Source: Seminavis robusta (lineage: Eukaryota; Bacillariophyta; Bacillariophyceae; Naviculales; Naviculaceae). Taken from it: DNA of 64,000 nt. A program made the position numbers and the translations under genes. Below are positions 54,608 to 64,000 of the stretch, piece after piece; positions within the stretch are counted from its first letter, which is position 1, and every line of letters begins with the position of its first letter. Under the pieces are notes generated by a model. It was given only the letters and a program-made list of their open reading frames with translations, ran no database searches and had not been told where the DNA came from. Where the stretch lies: positions 28,298-92,297 of the forward strand of contig CAICTM010000204.1 of NCBI GenBank assembly GCA_903772945.1, in the 5' to 3' direction.

Positions 54608-56638
54608 TTAGTTTTTCGGTTGCACCCAACTCGCCCTCAGTTTGGCCTTGCGAGGAGCCGTTTCCACATTGGGTTGCATCGAACCTCCCAAAAAGTCGTT
54701 GGGCTTGTGAAAGTGGCTCACATGCTGTTTGTAGGACATGTGCTCGTTGTAATCCTCATCGTCGTCGTCGTGAATGTCATGTCCCATGGCAGGCATACTC
54801 ATGCCCCATTTCGCAGCGCCGGTAACCTTCTTCTTTTCTTCCTTGTCTTCACTAGCCAGCTGGTCGAGACTCATTTCCGGCTCTTCTTCTTCTTCGGCAG
54901 CGGCGGCAGCTACGTGACGATTAATGGTATCCGCAACCCAACTGGCTCTGGCGTTGTTTCGGTTTGGTCCCGCCTTGTTGCCATGACCGATCGAAGCCGT
55001 TCTGGGTTTTCGGCCCTTTCCCATTTCCCACGGAGCTGGCACTTGCTCCTCCTTGGGAATTGGTTTCCACCTACGGGCTTCGGGAATATCACAGCCACCC
55101 AAAAAGCCACCAGGTTTGTCCCACTTGATATCATAGTCTTTCTTAGTTTCCTTGGGCTTGGGAGGTGGAGTCCACCTCTTGATGGGCTTTGGTTCCGATC
55201 CACCCAGGAATTGATCCGGGTGATCCCACTCAATGTCATACCTTTTCTTTTCCACAGGCTTGTCCTCCTCTTTTGGTGGTGGTGTCCACTTCTTGATGGG
55301 TTTGGGCTCAGAGCCACCCAAGAATTGATCCGGGTGATCCCACTCGATATCGTACTTCTTCTTGGCTGGTTCTTCGGGTTCTTTTGGTGGAGGAGTCCAC
55401 TTTTTGATGGGCTTGGGCTCAGATCCACCCAAGAAATCACTGGGAGTCTCAATTGTGATGTGACTCGTAGTCTTTTCTGCTGGCTTGTCATCGTCCTTGG
55501 GGGGTGGCGTCCACTTCTTGATGGGCTTGGGTTCACTGCCGCCCAAGAAATCATTGGGAGCCTCAATTACAATGTCACTCTTCCTCTTTTCTGCAGGTTT
55601 ATCATCATCCTTGGGAGGTGGAGTCCATTTCTTGATGGGTTTGGGCTCAGAGCCACCCAAGAATTGATCAGGATGATCCCACTCAATGTCATACTTTTTC
55701 TTTTCCACAGGCTTGTCATCTTCCTTGGGCGGAGGCGTCCATTTCTTGGTGGGTTTTGGCTCTGATCCACCCAAGAACTGGTCTGGATGATCCCATTCAA
55801 TGTCATACTTCTTCTTTGCTGGCTTGTCATCATCGTCTTTGGGCGGTGGTGTCCATTTCTTGATGGGTTTTGGCTCTGATCCACCCAAGAACTGATCTGG
55901 GTGATCCCATTCAATGTCGTACTTCTTCTTTGCCGGCTTGTCATCATCATCTTTGGGCGGTGGTGTCCATTTCTTGATAGGCTTTGGCTCAGATCCGCCC
56001 AGAAATTGATCTGGATGGTCCCATTCAATATCATATTTCTTCTTTGCGGGTTTGTCATCGTCATCTTTGGGAGGGGGTGTCCACTTTTTGACAGGCTTTG
56101 GTTCGGATCCACCAATGAAATCACCGGGCTTTTCCCACTCGATGTCGTACTTTTTCTTGGCCGGTTCTTCCTTGGGTGCGGCGGGACGAGACCAACGACG
56201 CACCGCCTTTCCAGGTTCACTGCCCCCCAAGAAATCGTCTGGTTTCTGGTAGCTCGTCGTAGAAGATCCCGCCGTTGTCTTGGTCTTGTCTTCATCCTCG
56301 TCGTCACTGTCATGGTGGAGATTGTAATTTGTCTTGATGACCGGCACGGATCCTCCCATTTGATCCTTCTTGGGTGTGTTGTGCGACATGAGGGATTCCA
56401 ACGAGTGTTCCGGTTCGTCACCCTTGGGAGTGACCCAGCTGGCACGCATCTTCATTTTGCGACTCTTTTGTTCCGTAGCAGCTTCACAACCGCCCAGAAA
56501 GAAATCGGGCTTGTCCAGACCCGAGCTGGTGGCGGGAGCTTTTTTCGTGACGGAAAATCGTTTCACGGGTTCAATGGGACCACTGCCACCGATAAACTCA
56601 TCGGGCTTGTGGTAGGCCGTAACTTGCTTGACGGGCAT
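54608..56638 (-). CDS. FLGGS-repeat protein, about 15 repeats
   Basis: A single exon of 676 aa from ATG 56638, with no signal peptide or membrane segment. The core is a near-regular array: each unit of about 39-40 residues reads W-D-H-P-D-Q-FLGGSEPKPIKKWTPPPK, then an acidic DDDDKPA stretch and KKKYDIE. I count about 15 FLGGS-like boxes (FIGGS, FLGGC and MGGS variants at the ends), the middle ones almost identical. A second motif, RASWV, occurs three times (twice N- and C-terminal, once before a poly-Ala/Glu run), followed twice by EPExSLxxLxS. The chain is thus a highly charged, Pro-rich, likely disordered scaffold with short linear motifs. Near-identical units in DNA imply recent expansion. 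No known family. Confidence 0.85.
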   Translation of the reverse strand: MPVKQVTAYHKPDEFIGGSGPIEPVKRFSVTKKAPATSSGLDKPDFFLGGCEAATEQKSRKMKMRASWVTPKGDEPEHSLESLMSHNTPKKDQMGGSVPVIKTNYNLHHDSDDEDEDKTKTTAGSSTTSYQKPDDFLGGSEPGKAVRRWSRPAAPKEEPAKKKYDIEWEKPGDFIGGSEPKPVKKWTPPPKDDDDKPAKKKYDIEWDHPDQFLGGSEPKPIKKWTPPPKDDDDKPAKKKYDIEWDHPDQFLGGSEPKPIKKWTPPPKDDDDKPAKKKYDIEWDHPDQFLGGSEPKPTKKWTPPPKEDDKPVEKKKYDIEWDHPDQFLGGSEPKPIKKWTPPPKDDDKPAEKRKSDIVIEAPNDFLGGSEPKPIKKWTPPPKDDDKPAEKTTSHITIETPSDFLGGSEPKPIKKWTPPPKEPEEPAKKKYDIEWDHPDQFLGGSEPKPIKKWTPPPKEEDKPVEKKRYDIEWDHPDQFLGGSEPKPIKRWTPPPKPKETKKDYDIKWDKPGGFLGGCDIPEARRWKPIPKEEQVPAPWEMGKGRKPRTASIGHGNKAGPNRNNARASWVADTINRHVAAAAAEEEEEPEMSLDQLASEDKEEKKKVTGAAKWGMSMPAMGHDIHDDDDEDYNEHMSYKQHVSHFHKPNDFLGGSMQPNVETAPRKAKLRASWVQPKN

Positions 56639-58267
56639 GGTGACGATTTGATTCCTTTTTTAATGGCAACAGAAAAAAAGAGGGAGTGGCAAAACGGAGA
56701 ATGCTCTGGATAATAACACGGGGTATATCCTGGACTGCTTTTGGGTTACAGCTTTGCTTTTGCGGGCGCGGTCAATTTAAACTATGGGAAAAGTTGTTCA
56801 AAGGCAACAGTTTTTGCTGATGCGAAGCTGTCTCCGAGGGAAGGAAGTGCTCTACTATCCTGAAGCTGCAGCACGATAGGGATCTTGGGTGGCTCTTTTA
56901 TAGGTGAACCTTGGCGTCGACAATAAAGCGAGAAGGGTATCCAAAAGAACAAAGAGAACACCACAGAGTGGAGGCAGATGCTTCGCTTCTTGATTGAGTG
57001 TTCTCATTTTGCTTAATTACCAACTCTTTTGACAACTTTTCATTCAAGCGCCAACATGTCTCAGATGGTTATTTAAGATCGAAAATGTTTGACTGTCTCA
57101 TTTCAAGCCAATTAAAGCCTCTTACTTAGGCGGCCAAGAATGATTGTGCTCGATCAGATGCTCCAAATTGCAGGCTGGCTTGCAGGCAAGAACAAACCAA
57201 GATCGTCTCACAATTTGATCCAAATTATTGTCAAAGGCTGTGGTCTAAGGTCCGAGGATGTCATGGCGGGTACCGTATCCAACAGGACGAGAGAGCGAGA
57301 CCACGAAGCTGAAACATGGAAGATAGTTGCACTCAGAGGGGGGCAAGTGCACCTTTTACATATACGATTCTATCTGATTCTAGCACGATCAGTCCGCAGG
57401 CAGGCAGGTGCAAGCGTCGGAGACCTCGGTCCTCCTCCTGATACATGTATCACTGCCGGTAGTGCCAACTACTAGTAGGCGTCCCACGGTACCGGTACCG
57501 CTGGTAGCATGCACTGGTACCGTGGTACCTGATAGACGGCACCGGTGCCGGTAACCATCTTTGCACCTTCTCTACTCTTCGTTCCACAAGTTCAAGTCAG
57601 ATCTGCGACGGCTGAGGATGAACCGCCAACTTTGGCTGGCGTGCGGCTGAACCAGCCCCTTGTAAGTTTGCTCCGACGTGTCGTTCGGACTTCCCAGTGA
57701 CTGAATGTACATGTAGTACGGTACTTTCGGCATATCTTGGTCCCTACCGGCAGCTATTTCGTGTCCATTCCACCATCGTTTTGGCTAGGCGTGTGGCTGG
57801 ACTCAATTGAAGCTCCTGGATGCTCAGGCAACGCACCGAGCGCTGCCTGCTAGCCGACTGGCTGGGACATTGTGCTCTGCAGTGCTTTGTTTGAAATAAA
57901 GACGAATGTGTCAAGACACAAAAGGAGACCGAGGCTGCGGAATCGAACTATGCTGCGAACTGGCCGTCTAGCAACATCTCCTCGAGTAGCTTGTTGGCTT
58001 TGCGTGCGGAAGTAGCAAGTTTTGTTCCAAAACTCAATCGAGAGTGGCCCCACCCCGGCCCTACAAGCCCCAATTCGGACACATATATTGGACTGGCTAG
58101 TGGCTACCGGTACCGTACGCAACAGTTTGCCTATTGTATCAAGTCCTTAGCCTACGAGTTGTGCTGGACAGGCATATCAAAAAGCAACGGCAACATCCAA
58201 GGCTCCAACTTCCAACACATCGTGCACGCAGGTTTTTCTTTCGGGGCCACTCGATCGAGAACGTGCA
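56639..58267. other. Intergenic, palindrome-rich, no gene recognised
   Basis: About 1.6 kb. ACCGGTACC palindromes cluster at 57487-57555. A 111-codon plus-strand ORF at 57140-57475 has no domain and poor codon character. Confidence 0.5.
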
Positions 58268-59792
58268 TCAATTATCAGCGCCCTCTTGGGAAATTCTGGG
58301 TTGACCAAGGCGCCGACCAACCCTTTTAGAGGCAACAGGAAGCTTGCATTCCTGAGGATACTGAGGCGCCCTGAATGCCTGGAAGAGCCGTCCATGTTCC
58401 TCCGGGCGCACCTGCCACTCCCTGGCCAATGCATTGGTGTCGGCAATGTCCATCTCCATACCTTGCCTATTCAACATCTTTCGAGTGTCATAATCACCCA
58501 CAATGCCCCTGCTGCCATGGAAGCGCCTTGGGCTTGCCTTCTCGAGGACTACTGCTACCATGTCTTTGTGTGATTTGACAACAATTGATTCGTCTTTGCC
58601 CAGTGAGATGGTGAACTTGTGAGAGCGTGTATCCGTCTGATGGTAGTGAAGCGCATAGGGGCCGACGGTTGTCACAAATGCTCCGCTGCCAGCCAGATCG
58701 CCCCCGTCCACTCCATTGACAAAGAATTCTCCAAAACTGCCAACTTCTAGCACATCATCACCAATCTTCAAGACAGCAGACTCAATGTAGCTGGAAGATG
58801 GAAGATGCGGAGGGTGGAAGGAAGGCTTGGTACAAAGATAGAACGTGCAGAACAGTGGGACGGCGATTTGCCTTACCTGTACAAATATCTGATTCTGGTC
58901 CTGACCAACACAAGTAGTGGTGCAAGAGGTGCAAAGTTTGGTGCATCGATCAGAACAAGGTCACATTCTGTGTGTAACACCGCCGGAGACAGTTGAGGAA
59001 AAAGAAGACGTAGGCTGCACAAACCTTCGTTGTATCATCACACGTACCGCCTTGGTAGTCTGTTGCAGGAAATCAAAGCGAGTTGAATGCCAGTGAGAGA
59101 GAAAAGGTTCGTCTTTTTAGATTTCTAATACCAACACACTACTTACCGAACCAGGTCCCAGAAAAGGTTTCGATATGGGGGTCACCTTTGATGGACGCCG
59201 TCGGATCATCCATTGGTCCAGCATGAGTTGGGCCATCATTGCAGTTGAACGTCTGGCCAGTGTTGACAAATCCACTCGTTGCAGCTTGAGGAGATTGCCA
59301 AGAGAAGTCGGCTGCAGCACAGCCGGTTCCGGCAAGCTGCAGAGATAATCCCACAGGATCTGCAGACTCGTATGTTCCAATATCGGTTGAAGTCATTCCA
59401 GCAGCTGGACCATTTGTAGCAGTGAAGCTTCCTTCGTAGCTCAAGAACTGCACAACAGTTCCAAAGCCATCCACAAGAGCAATTCCTGAAGGACTATTCC
59501 ATAAACCTCCATGGATCACAGAAAAGCCAACACCATTATTGACATTACTGATTGGTAATACCGGCCTTACAACGTACACAGAGCCACTCGCTCCGTGGTA
59601 CAAGTAAATCACGAAACCATTTGTGTCAAAGCCAGCAGTGGCGGCAACTTCAACAAACTCTCCTACGTCGCGGCCACTGTTGTCATAATGAAACTCATTG
59701 ATCCAAATGCCTGGACTAGCAGCACTCACAGTTTGGATTGTGATAGCAAGCACAATCAGGGCTTTGCAGAAAAAGGAGCTGAAACAAACCAT
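58268..59792 (-). CDS. Secreted LTD-like + VWFD-like protein with 12-nt microexon
   Basis: Exons 59792-59147, 59059-59048 (only 12 nt), 58967-58877 and 58790-58268 give an unbroken 1272-nt frame, 423 aa. A signal peptide (ALIVLAITIQTVSA) precedes a lamin-tail-like domain (about 26-190, INEFHYDN...GEFVEVA), which is common in secreted nuclease-type proteins. Then comes a VWFD-like domain: GDPHIETFSGTWF, DYQG from the microexon, ECDLVLIDAPNF, SYIESAVLKIGDDVLEV, EWQVR, RRLG. Unlike the paralogue at 38443-39564 it keeps GDPH. It ends early at ISQEGADN; the expected C-terminal Cys block can still be seen in another frame beyond the stop, so the end is broken or has a missed intron. Likely extracellular matrix or adhesion. 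Confidence 0.8.
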
Positions 59793-59870
59793 TCTGATAG
59801 AGTGGCAAACGAAAACGCTGAGCTCGTTTAGCCCAGATATGTTTTTATGAGCTGTGTTTTGCGAATCCCG

Positions 59871-60370
59871 TGCAAGAGGGAAGAGTCCTGACTCGTCCCG
59901 TACCACGGTGACTGACAAACGCCTTCGCATCTGCAGACACTAGCATCTCTGGAGGCACAGACCAAGCATCAACGAGGATGGAAATGGCGAACACTACATG
60001 GAAAGAAGACTGAGACGCTCTTCCCAAGAAGCCAAAGCAACCGGTACCTCGACCCGAAGGAACCTTTCTTGAAAACCCGGACTGAATGCAGCTACAGCAC
60101 CAGCAACCTGGCAGTAAGACTAGCCTACGCGATGCAAGAGGGAGGAGTCCTCACTCTTCCCACACTACGGCGACAAACTCCTTCGAAACTCCTTCGCATC
60201 CGCAGACGCAAGCATCTCTCGTCGACGTCCAGGCAAAGACCAAACATCGACGAGGCCTACGCTACAAGGGGGAAAACCAGAGACGCTCGACACCAAGAAG
60301 CCAGAGCAACAACGGGTACAGTACTTCCTCGACACGAAGGAACCCTTCCTGAACCCGAACTGGATGCAGT
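59871..60370 (+). repeat. Diverged tandem duplication, about 260-bp period
   Basis: The segment from GCAAGAGGGAAGAGTCCTGA at about 59870 reappears from GCAAGAGGGAGGAGTCCTCA at about 60131. Further matching blocks are CTTCGCATC, CAGACAC/CAGACGC, GCATCTCT, CATCAACGAGG/CATCGACGAGG, AGACGCTC, AAGAAGCC and CGAAGGAACC. Copy 1 overlaps the region just upstream of the VWFD/LTD gene, so its promoter sequence has been duplicated. Confidence 0.65.
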
Positions 60371-61542
60371 GGCAACCTGTCAGTGTTCAAGCAACGCCCA
60401 CACGCTAGCTATCTAGCTGCGGAGTACCGGTAGCTATTATACAAAGCTTGCTTACCGTCATCGTCGAAGAATATCATTGAATAGAACTGAATTGCAGCCT
60501 AACACTCTGGGGACCTGCTTCCACATTACCGATATGCTTTGGGCGGATTAAGGAGGCGTTCCGCCAGAGCGAGCCGCTAAGACAAGCACCAGACCCAAGT
60601 CTTGTTGGACAATGGCAAAAAATCAAAGCCTACAACTGCAAGAGTGCAACCAGATGGCTCGTGAATGGGACGTCGGTTGTGCCCCTTGTTGCACCAATTT
60701 TCTTAATTGGAGTTACCTACAACCGCACTTGCCCTTGGCTGGAGCCGTCAGACCAGAAAACGCGGGTGTGTTTTCACACTATCTCCCTGCTTGTGAGCGT
60801 TCCTGACTCGGAGTGTGCCTTGTTGACAACCAAGGATAAGCTGGTGGACATCTGCCAAGGTAGTCGATGCAAGCAAGTCCACTTTTCCAAAGTTTGCAAC
60901 CCTTTTGTTTGTAAACTCTGTTATTAAGACTAAAGAACGATCCCATTACGAAGCGACGTGTGGACTGCTGGCAAAAATACGTGTTGGCCATACGCGGTAA
61001 CACGAGCTGCTGCTTCGTACGGCACCAGAGGCGTCGACTTTGAGTTCTTCCCTGCTGGAGCTAGTAGCTAGATAGGTAGTACGTGTGGTGTCTCGATGTT
61101 GGACAAGGATCGTCATTCAGTCGAAAGGTTGCGGTAACGTCGAGCTCCCGTGCCCAAAGTTTAAAGCTGGCGAAGGTCATACCAACTACCCGGCCAACAG
61201 ACGACGCACCACTGTCTCTAGCTTGTAGCTACTAGTACGGGTAGCTTGGGACGGGCGCCAACCTTGAAAGAAGGGTACAGCCATGCGTTGGCAGGATTTA
61301 CTGGTAACCCATGCAGTCCATCTCCTTGTGGTCCTGGCTAGCTAGCTAGCTACCGTAGCTAAGTCTTCGATGCCGCCTAAACTGAGTACCGTAAAAGTAC
61401 TGGTACCGATAGAGCGTTCGGTGAGCATTCCACAGAATCGAATCGTCGAACATCGCACAAACAATTACAGTATTCTGCTGAGTCCCAAACGCTACCGGTA
61501 TCCTTCATTGAAATGAACAATCATAGTTCAAGGAAAAGGGGT

Positions 61543-61564
61543 TTAGAGTAGGGAAATTATCTAC
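61543..61564 (+). repeat. 22-bp dispersed repeat, copy 2
   Basis: Exact copy of 4203-4224 in the same orientation, with the same preceding G-run; the wider flanks differ. Confidence 0.6.
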
Positions 61565-61830
61565 GGAAGCCAGCCGGGGCCAGGCTTAAGCAAAGAACAG
61601 TCGAAATTCAGGACTAGGTTCTGAGGGATCAGGGGCAAGAAATTGAGGACCATTACGGGGGGCAAAGGGTTTGGCTTTGTTCTGGTGCTAGCTAGACTAG
61701 ATGGGTTGTGCAGTTTCTTGTCAAATTGCTAGCTAGCTAGCTATTGACAGAGCACACATTAGATCATTTTGGCATGTAGACAAGATGCTCCTTTATGTAG
61801 TTTTACACAATAATATTATTTGTAACTATA

Positions 61831-62859
61831 CTAATCTGTTTCGTCTGGCTGTGGTGTTGTTGTTGTTGGTTGCCTGGAATCCCTAATTTTGGAGGCTTCT
61901 GTTAGCGCAACAGAAGCCTCCTCCTCGGCCTTTTCCTTACCAGTTTCCTTACTAATTTGCTGATGACTCTCTTTTTGTGATGATGAGTCCCCTTCCAACA
62001 AGAGCTGCGGATTCTTGGCTGTATTTTTCGTTGTTTTTGTTTTACTCGACGACACTTGTAGCCCTGTGAGAAACTCTACATTCTTCAAAAAGGTCGTCAC
62101 ACGAGCCTCCAAAAATCGCCCTAGTGGACCACTCTTTGGAATCTGTTGTTCTACCACCCGCCGATTGGCTGTCGTCAACACACCAATATTGGATTCAAAG
62201 GTGGAAAATCGCTCGTGCAGAAATCCCATGACCGCCGAGGACGAGTCGCTGGGCTGCGGCTCCTGCTCCACGATAGGAGCGGATGGTGTCACGGCCAATG
62301 GCACCGCCACATCAATCGAAGAGGGTGGTGGAGGAGGTGGCAGCGGCGGCATGGAGGGCGGCGGCATGGAGGGCGGCGGATGCATAATCATGGGCAGCGA
62401 TGGATGGGTTGGTGCGGACTTGACGGATCCTTCGATGGACGAGGAATCACATTCCTTCTTGGTCGTATCGCAACTACGAGACGAGGATCGCCTTCGAGAC
62501 AAGACATGGGCACTCGGAGCCATGTACATGTAGGTGGGCTTTCGCGGCGATCGAGGACTGGGCGGTAGAGATTGAGACGGAACATCGGGCAGTCTCTTCC
62601 GGAGCACAATTTCCAGAGGTGGAGCGCCGCCGAAGCCGATGTTGCTACTGCTGCTTCCCTGTCGAAGAGGCGTGCGGGCGGCGGCCTCTTCTTCTTCTTG
62701 ATGTTGCTGAGAAGCAGCCTCCAGGAGCAGCTCTTCGGACGACAGGTCATTGAACTGAGACTGATCCCAAATCACCAGCGGCTCCGGATTGATCAATTGC
62801 ACGCGCACATGAGACGTTGGCGCGATGGTTGGAGCAAACGTTGGAAGAATCTGCGCCAT
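61831..62859 (-). CDS. Pro/Ser-rich disordered protein, unknown
   Basis: A single exon of 342 aa from ATG 62859. The open frame continues upstream through a hydrophobic stretch, but only with a non-ATG start, so an upstream exon with a membrane anchor is possible. Features: a PTFAPTIAPT start, an acidic helix with Gln/Glu runs (QQHQEEEEAAA), an Arg/Ser-rich SRRRSSSRSCD segment, a Pro tract of PPPSMPPPSMPPLPPPPPP (SH3, EVH1 or profilin-type ligand), and a more ordered patch (about 215-270: MGFLHERFSTFESNIGVL ... RVTTFLKNVEFLTG). It could be a cytoskeletal adaptor. No named family. Confidence 0.65.
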   Translation of the reverse strand: MAQILPTFAPTIAPTSHVRVQLINPEPLVIWDQSQFNDLSSEELLLEAASQQHQEEEEAAARTPLRQGSSSSNIGFGGAPPLEIVLRKRLPDVPSQSLPPSPRSPRKPTYMYMAPSAHVLSRRRSSSRSCDTTKKECDSSSIEGSVKSAPTHPSLPMIMHPPPSMPPPSMPPLPPPPPPSSIDVAVPLAVTPSAPIVEQEPQPSDSSSAVMGFLHERFSTFESNIGVLTTANRRVVEQQIPKSGPLGRFLEARVTTFLKNVEFLTGLQVSSSKTKTTKNTAKNPQLLLEGDSSSQKESHQQISKETGKEKAEEEASVALTEASKIRDSRQPTTTTPQPDETD

Positions 62860-64000
62860 GGCAAAGAGTAAACACAAACAAACAAAGAGAGGTTGCCTTG
62901 CTATACCGTAGTACAAACAAACAAGAGCAATAGATAAAAGACCCTTCACAGGTTGAGAATAAAAAAGCACAAGAGATCAAGACAAGAGATCAAGCGATGC
63001 CCAAACAAACCCTTTCTCAACTCTCAATCAGGAAGTTGGCTGTTCGAACCTGAAGGCGTTCTCTCGATTCTCTGTGCCAGGAAGCAAGGCAGGTTTTTGG
63101 GATCAAGCTAGTATTTACAAATTTAGTTATACCGCAAACTAACCACTGGTACTCGAGTATCGGCGGTAGCTACGTAGCTACATGTACAGTACTGTCAGTA
63201 CTAGTCACTGGGTGAACTTCTCCATTGTTCTTACGGTAGTACCGAACGGTTCAAACTATTTTATTAATACAGCCCTTTTTAAAAAAGGTTCATTCTATTG
63301 TGGAACTTTCCATGTCGTTGCGACATAGGCTTTATGTCTCTTTTCCAAGAAGAAATGTCACAGAAGGCCTGACGAACATCACCATTTCTCGAATCTTTGT
63401 GAGGCTGCATCTTTCTCACGTTGATACGTGGCAGAGGCCTTGAAAAATCATCCATCCTTGGGAACATGTACGTACATCCAAGAAAAACTGCAAGAAAGAC
63501 TCATTTCAAAAATAGAATATACAGAATTATTGACAAAAGAGTTTTCAATCACACTACTTTGGATTGGATGCATTTGAATTTGCTAAAGCCTACCAGCTGG
63601 ACAACTAAGATCCTTGGCAAAACCAAGAGCCTTCAAACATGGTCTTTTTCACTCTTGAGCCAGGCCCCTGTTGTTTCCTTGGCATAATACCATTATAAAA
63701 CCCATGTTATAACGTCACTACCACCAACAAGCACAGATAATCCGTGCCCTTTTGGTTCGCAAGATTGCTTTGCTGACTTAAAAATCATTGGCTTGGTTTG
63801 AAAAGGCAAAATAATTCCTTAAAAGGGTGAAAAAACAAAGAGCCTGGTTCTTGGTCATCCAGCCGGTAGCCCTCTGGTTTTTCCATAGGGACAACCTCTT
63901 TTGAGGTCGGTTGGAGGTCGATTTATCGTGATTCAACGAGTCGTAATCGAAACCACAACTGAGAGACAACATGGGGTTTCAAATAAAAGGCGATCCCCAA
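62860..64000. other. Right-end region, no confident gene
   Basis: Contains a TAGC/TACGTAGC stretch near 63165-63190 and AT-rich DNA. Two short ORFs (63279-63467 minus, 63421-63687 plus) and a 64-codon minus ORF at 63778-63972 have no features I can defend. NGDVRQAFC in the first faintly recalls a Copia reverse transcriptase block, but the context does not support it. Confidence 0.45.

Larger units (their letters stand above)
59793..61830. other. Intergenic with a 260-bp tandem duplication
   Basis: Contains the duplicated block at 59871-60370, TAGC runs near 61337-61353 and 61727-61743, and the second copy of the 22-bp dispersed repeat (61543-61564). Small ORFs near 60612-60927 lack features. 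Confidence 0.5.

Noticed and set aside
54086-54629. Minus ORF of 181 codons overlapping the end of the FLGGS gene
   Set aside because: It overlaps the 3' end of a strongly supported gene in another frame, and shows no domain.
54467-55765. 432-codon plus ORF opposite the FLGGS repeat gene
   Set aside because: Its repeats are the complement of the coding repeats on the minus strand; the hydrophobic look comes from complementing acidic and Lys codons.
57140-57475. 111-codon plus ORF
   Set aside because: No motif, no hydrophobic or repeat structure, and surrounding DNA is palindrome-rich intergenic sequence.
63279-63467. Possible Copia reverse transcriptase fragment (NGDVRQAFC)
   Set aside because: Only one short block resembles it; the following residues do not fit the PPPG block expected.
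1-64000. tRNA, rRNA, CRISPR or prokaryotic operon signals
   Set aside because: No cloverleaf with a GGTTCGAATCC-type arm, no rRNA core sequence and no regularly spaced short repeat array with unique spacers was seen; spliced genes rule out a prokaryote.

Overview
The window is a piece of a eukaryotic nuclear genome. It has short GT-AG introns (about 70-480 bp), dense gene islands on both strands, and intergenic DNA full of TAGC and GGTACC/TACCGG palindromes. The gene families point to a diatom, most likely a raphid pennate diatom of the Seminavis type (inference): a membrane-bound CHASE-type nucleotide cyclase fused to a phosphodiesterase, a cAMP-receptor-like GPCR, a type II LRR membrane protein without a kinase, a bestrophin, secreted VWFD-like proteins, and a plastid-type presequence with an S-D-A-F junction. 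No rRNA, tRNA or CRISPR was seen.

Layout: 1-558 is a truncated secreted Cys-rich protein; 1.2-3.5 kb a membrane protein and a bestrophin-like channel; 4.6-8.2 kb an 11-exon, five-TM protein with a large Cys-rich/EGF-like ectodomain; 8.6-10.0 kb a GPCR; 12.0-14.7 kb a type I membrane protein and a basic coiled-coil protein; 14.9-15.2 kb a MITE; 15.7-16.5 kb a WRG-family protein; 18.4-20.6 kb a divergent MYND/ankyrin pair; 20.6-23.2 kb repeat-rich DNA with a probable Copia relic; 23.3-28.1 kb a 16-exon cyclase-phosphodiesterase; 28.5-35.5 kb mostly minisatellites and foldback DNA around a second WRG-family gene; 35.8-42.8 kb a type I membrane protein, a small organelle-type protein, a VWFD protein and an LRR protein; 43.8-44.6 kb a decayed repeat-domain pseudogene; 45.5-51.0 kb a four-TM protein, a small Lys-rich protein, and a CRAL-TRIO gene with a broken duplicate; 51.7-52.4 kb a TIR element; 52.6-56.6 kb a DUF1415 protein and a highly repetitive FLGGS protein; 58.3-59.8 kb a VWFD protein with a 12-nt microexon; 61.8-62.9 kb a Pro-rich protein.

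Signalling at the cell surface is the common theme. The GPCR and the cyclase-PDE could act in one cyclic-nucleotide pathway, and the LRR, EGF-like and VWFD proteins are plausible surface or matrix proteins. There is no operon logic, and co-location alone does not show that they work together. Exon joins were derived by hand from splice sites and reading-frame continuity. The multi-exon totals are multiples of three, which supports them, but no transcript evidence was available.
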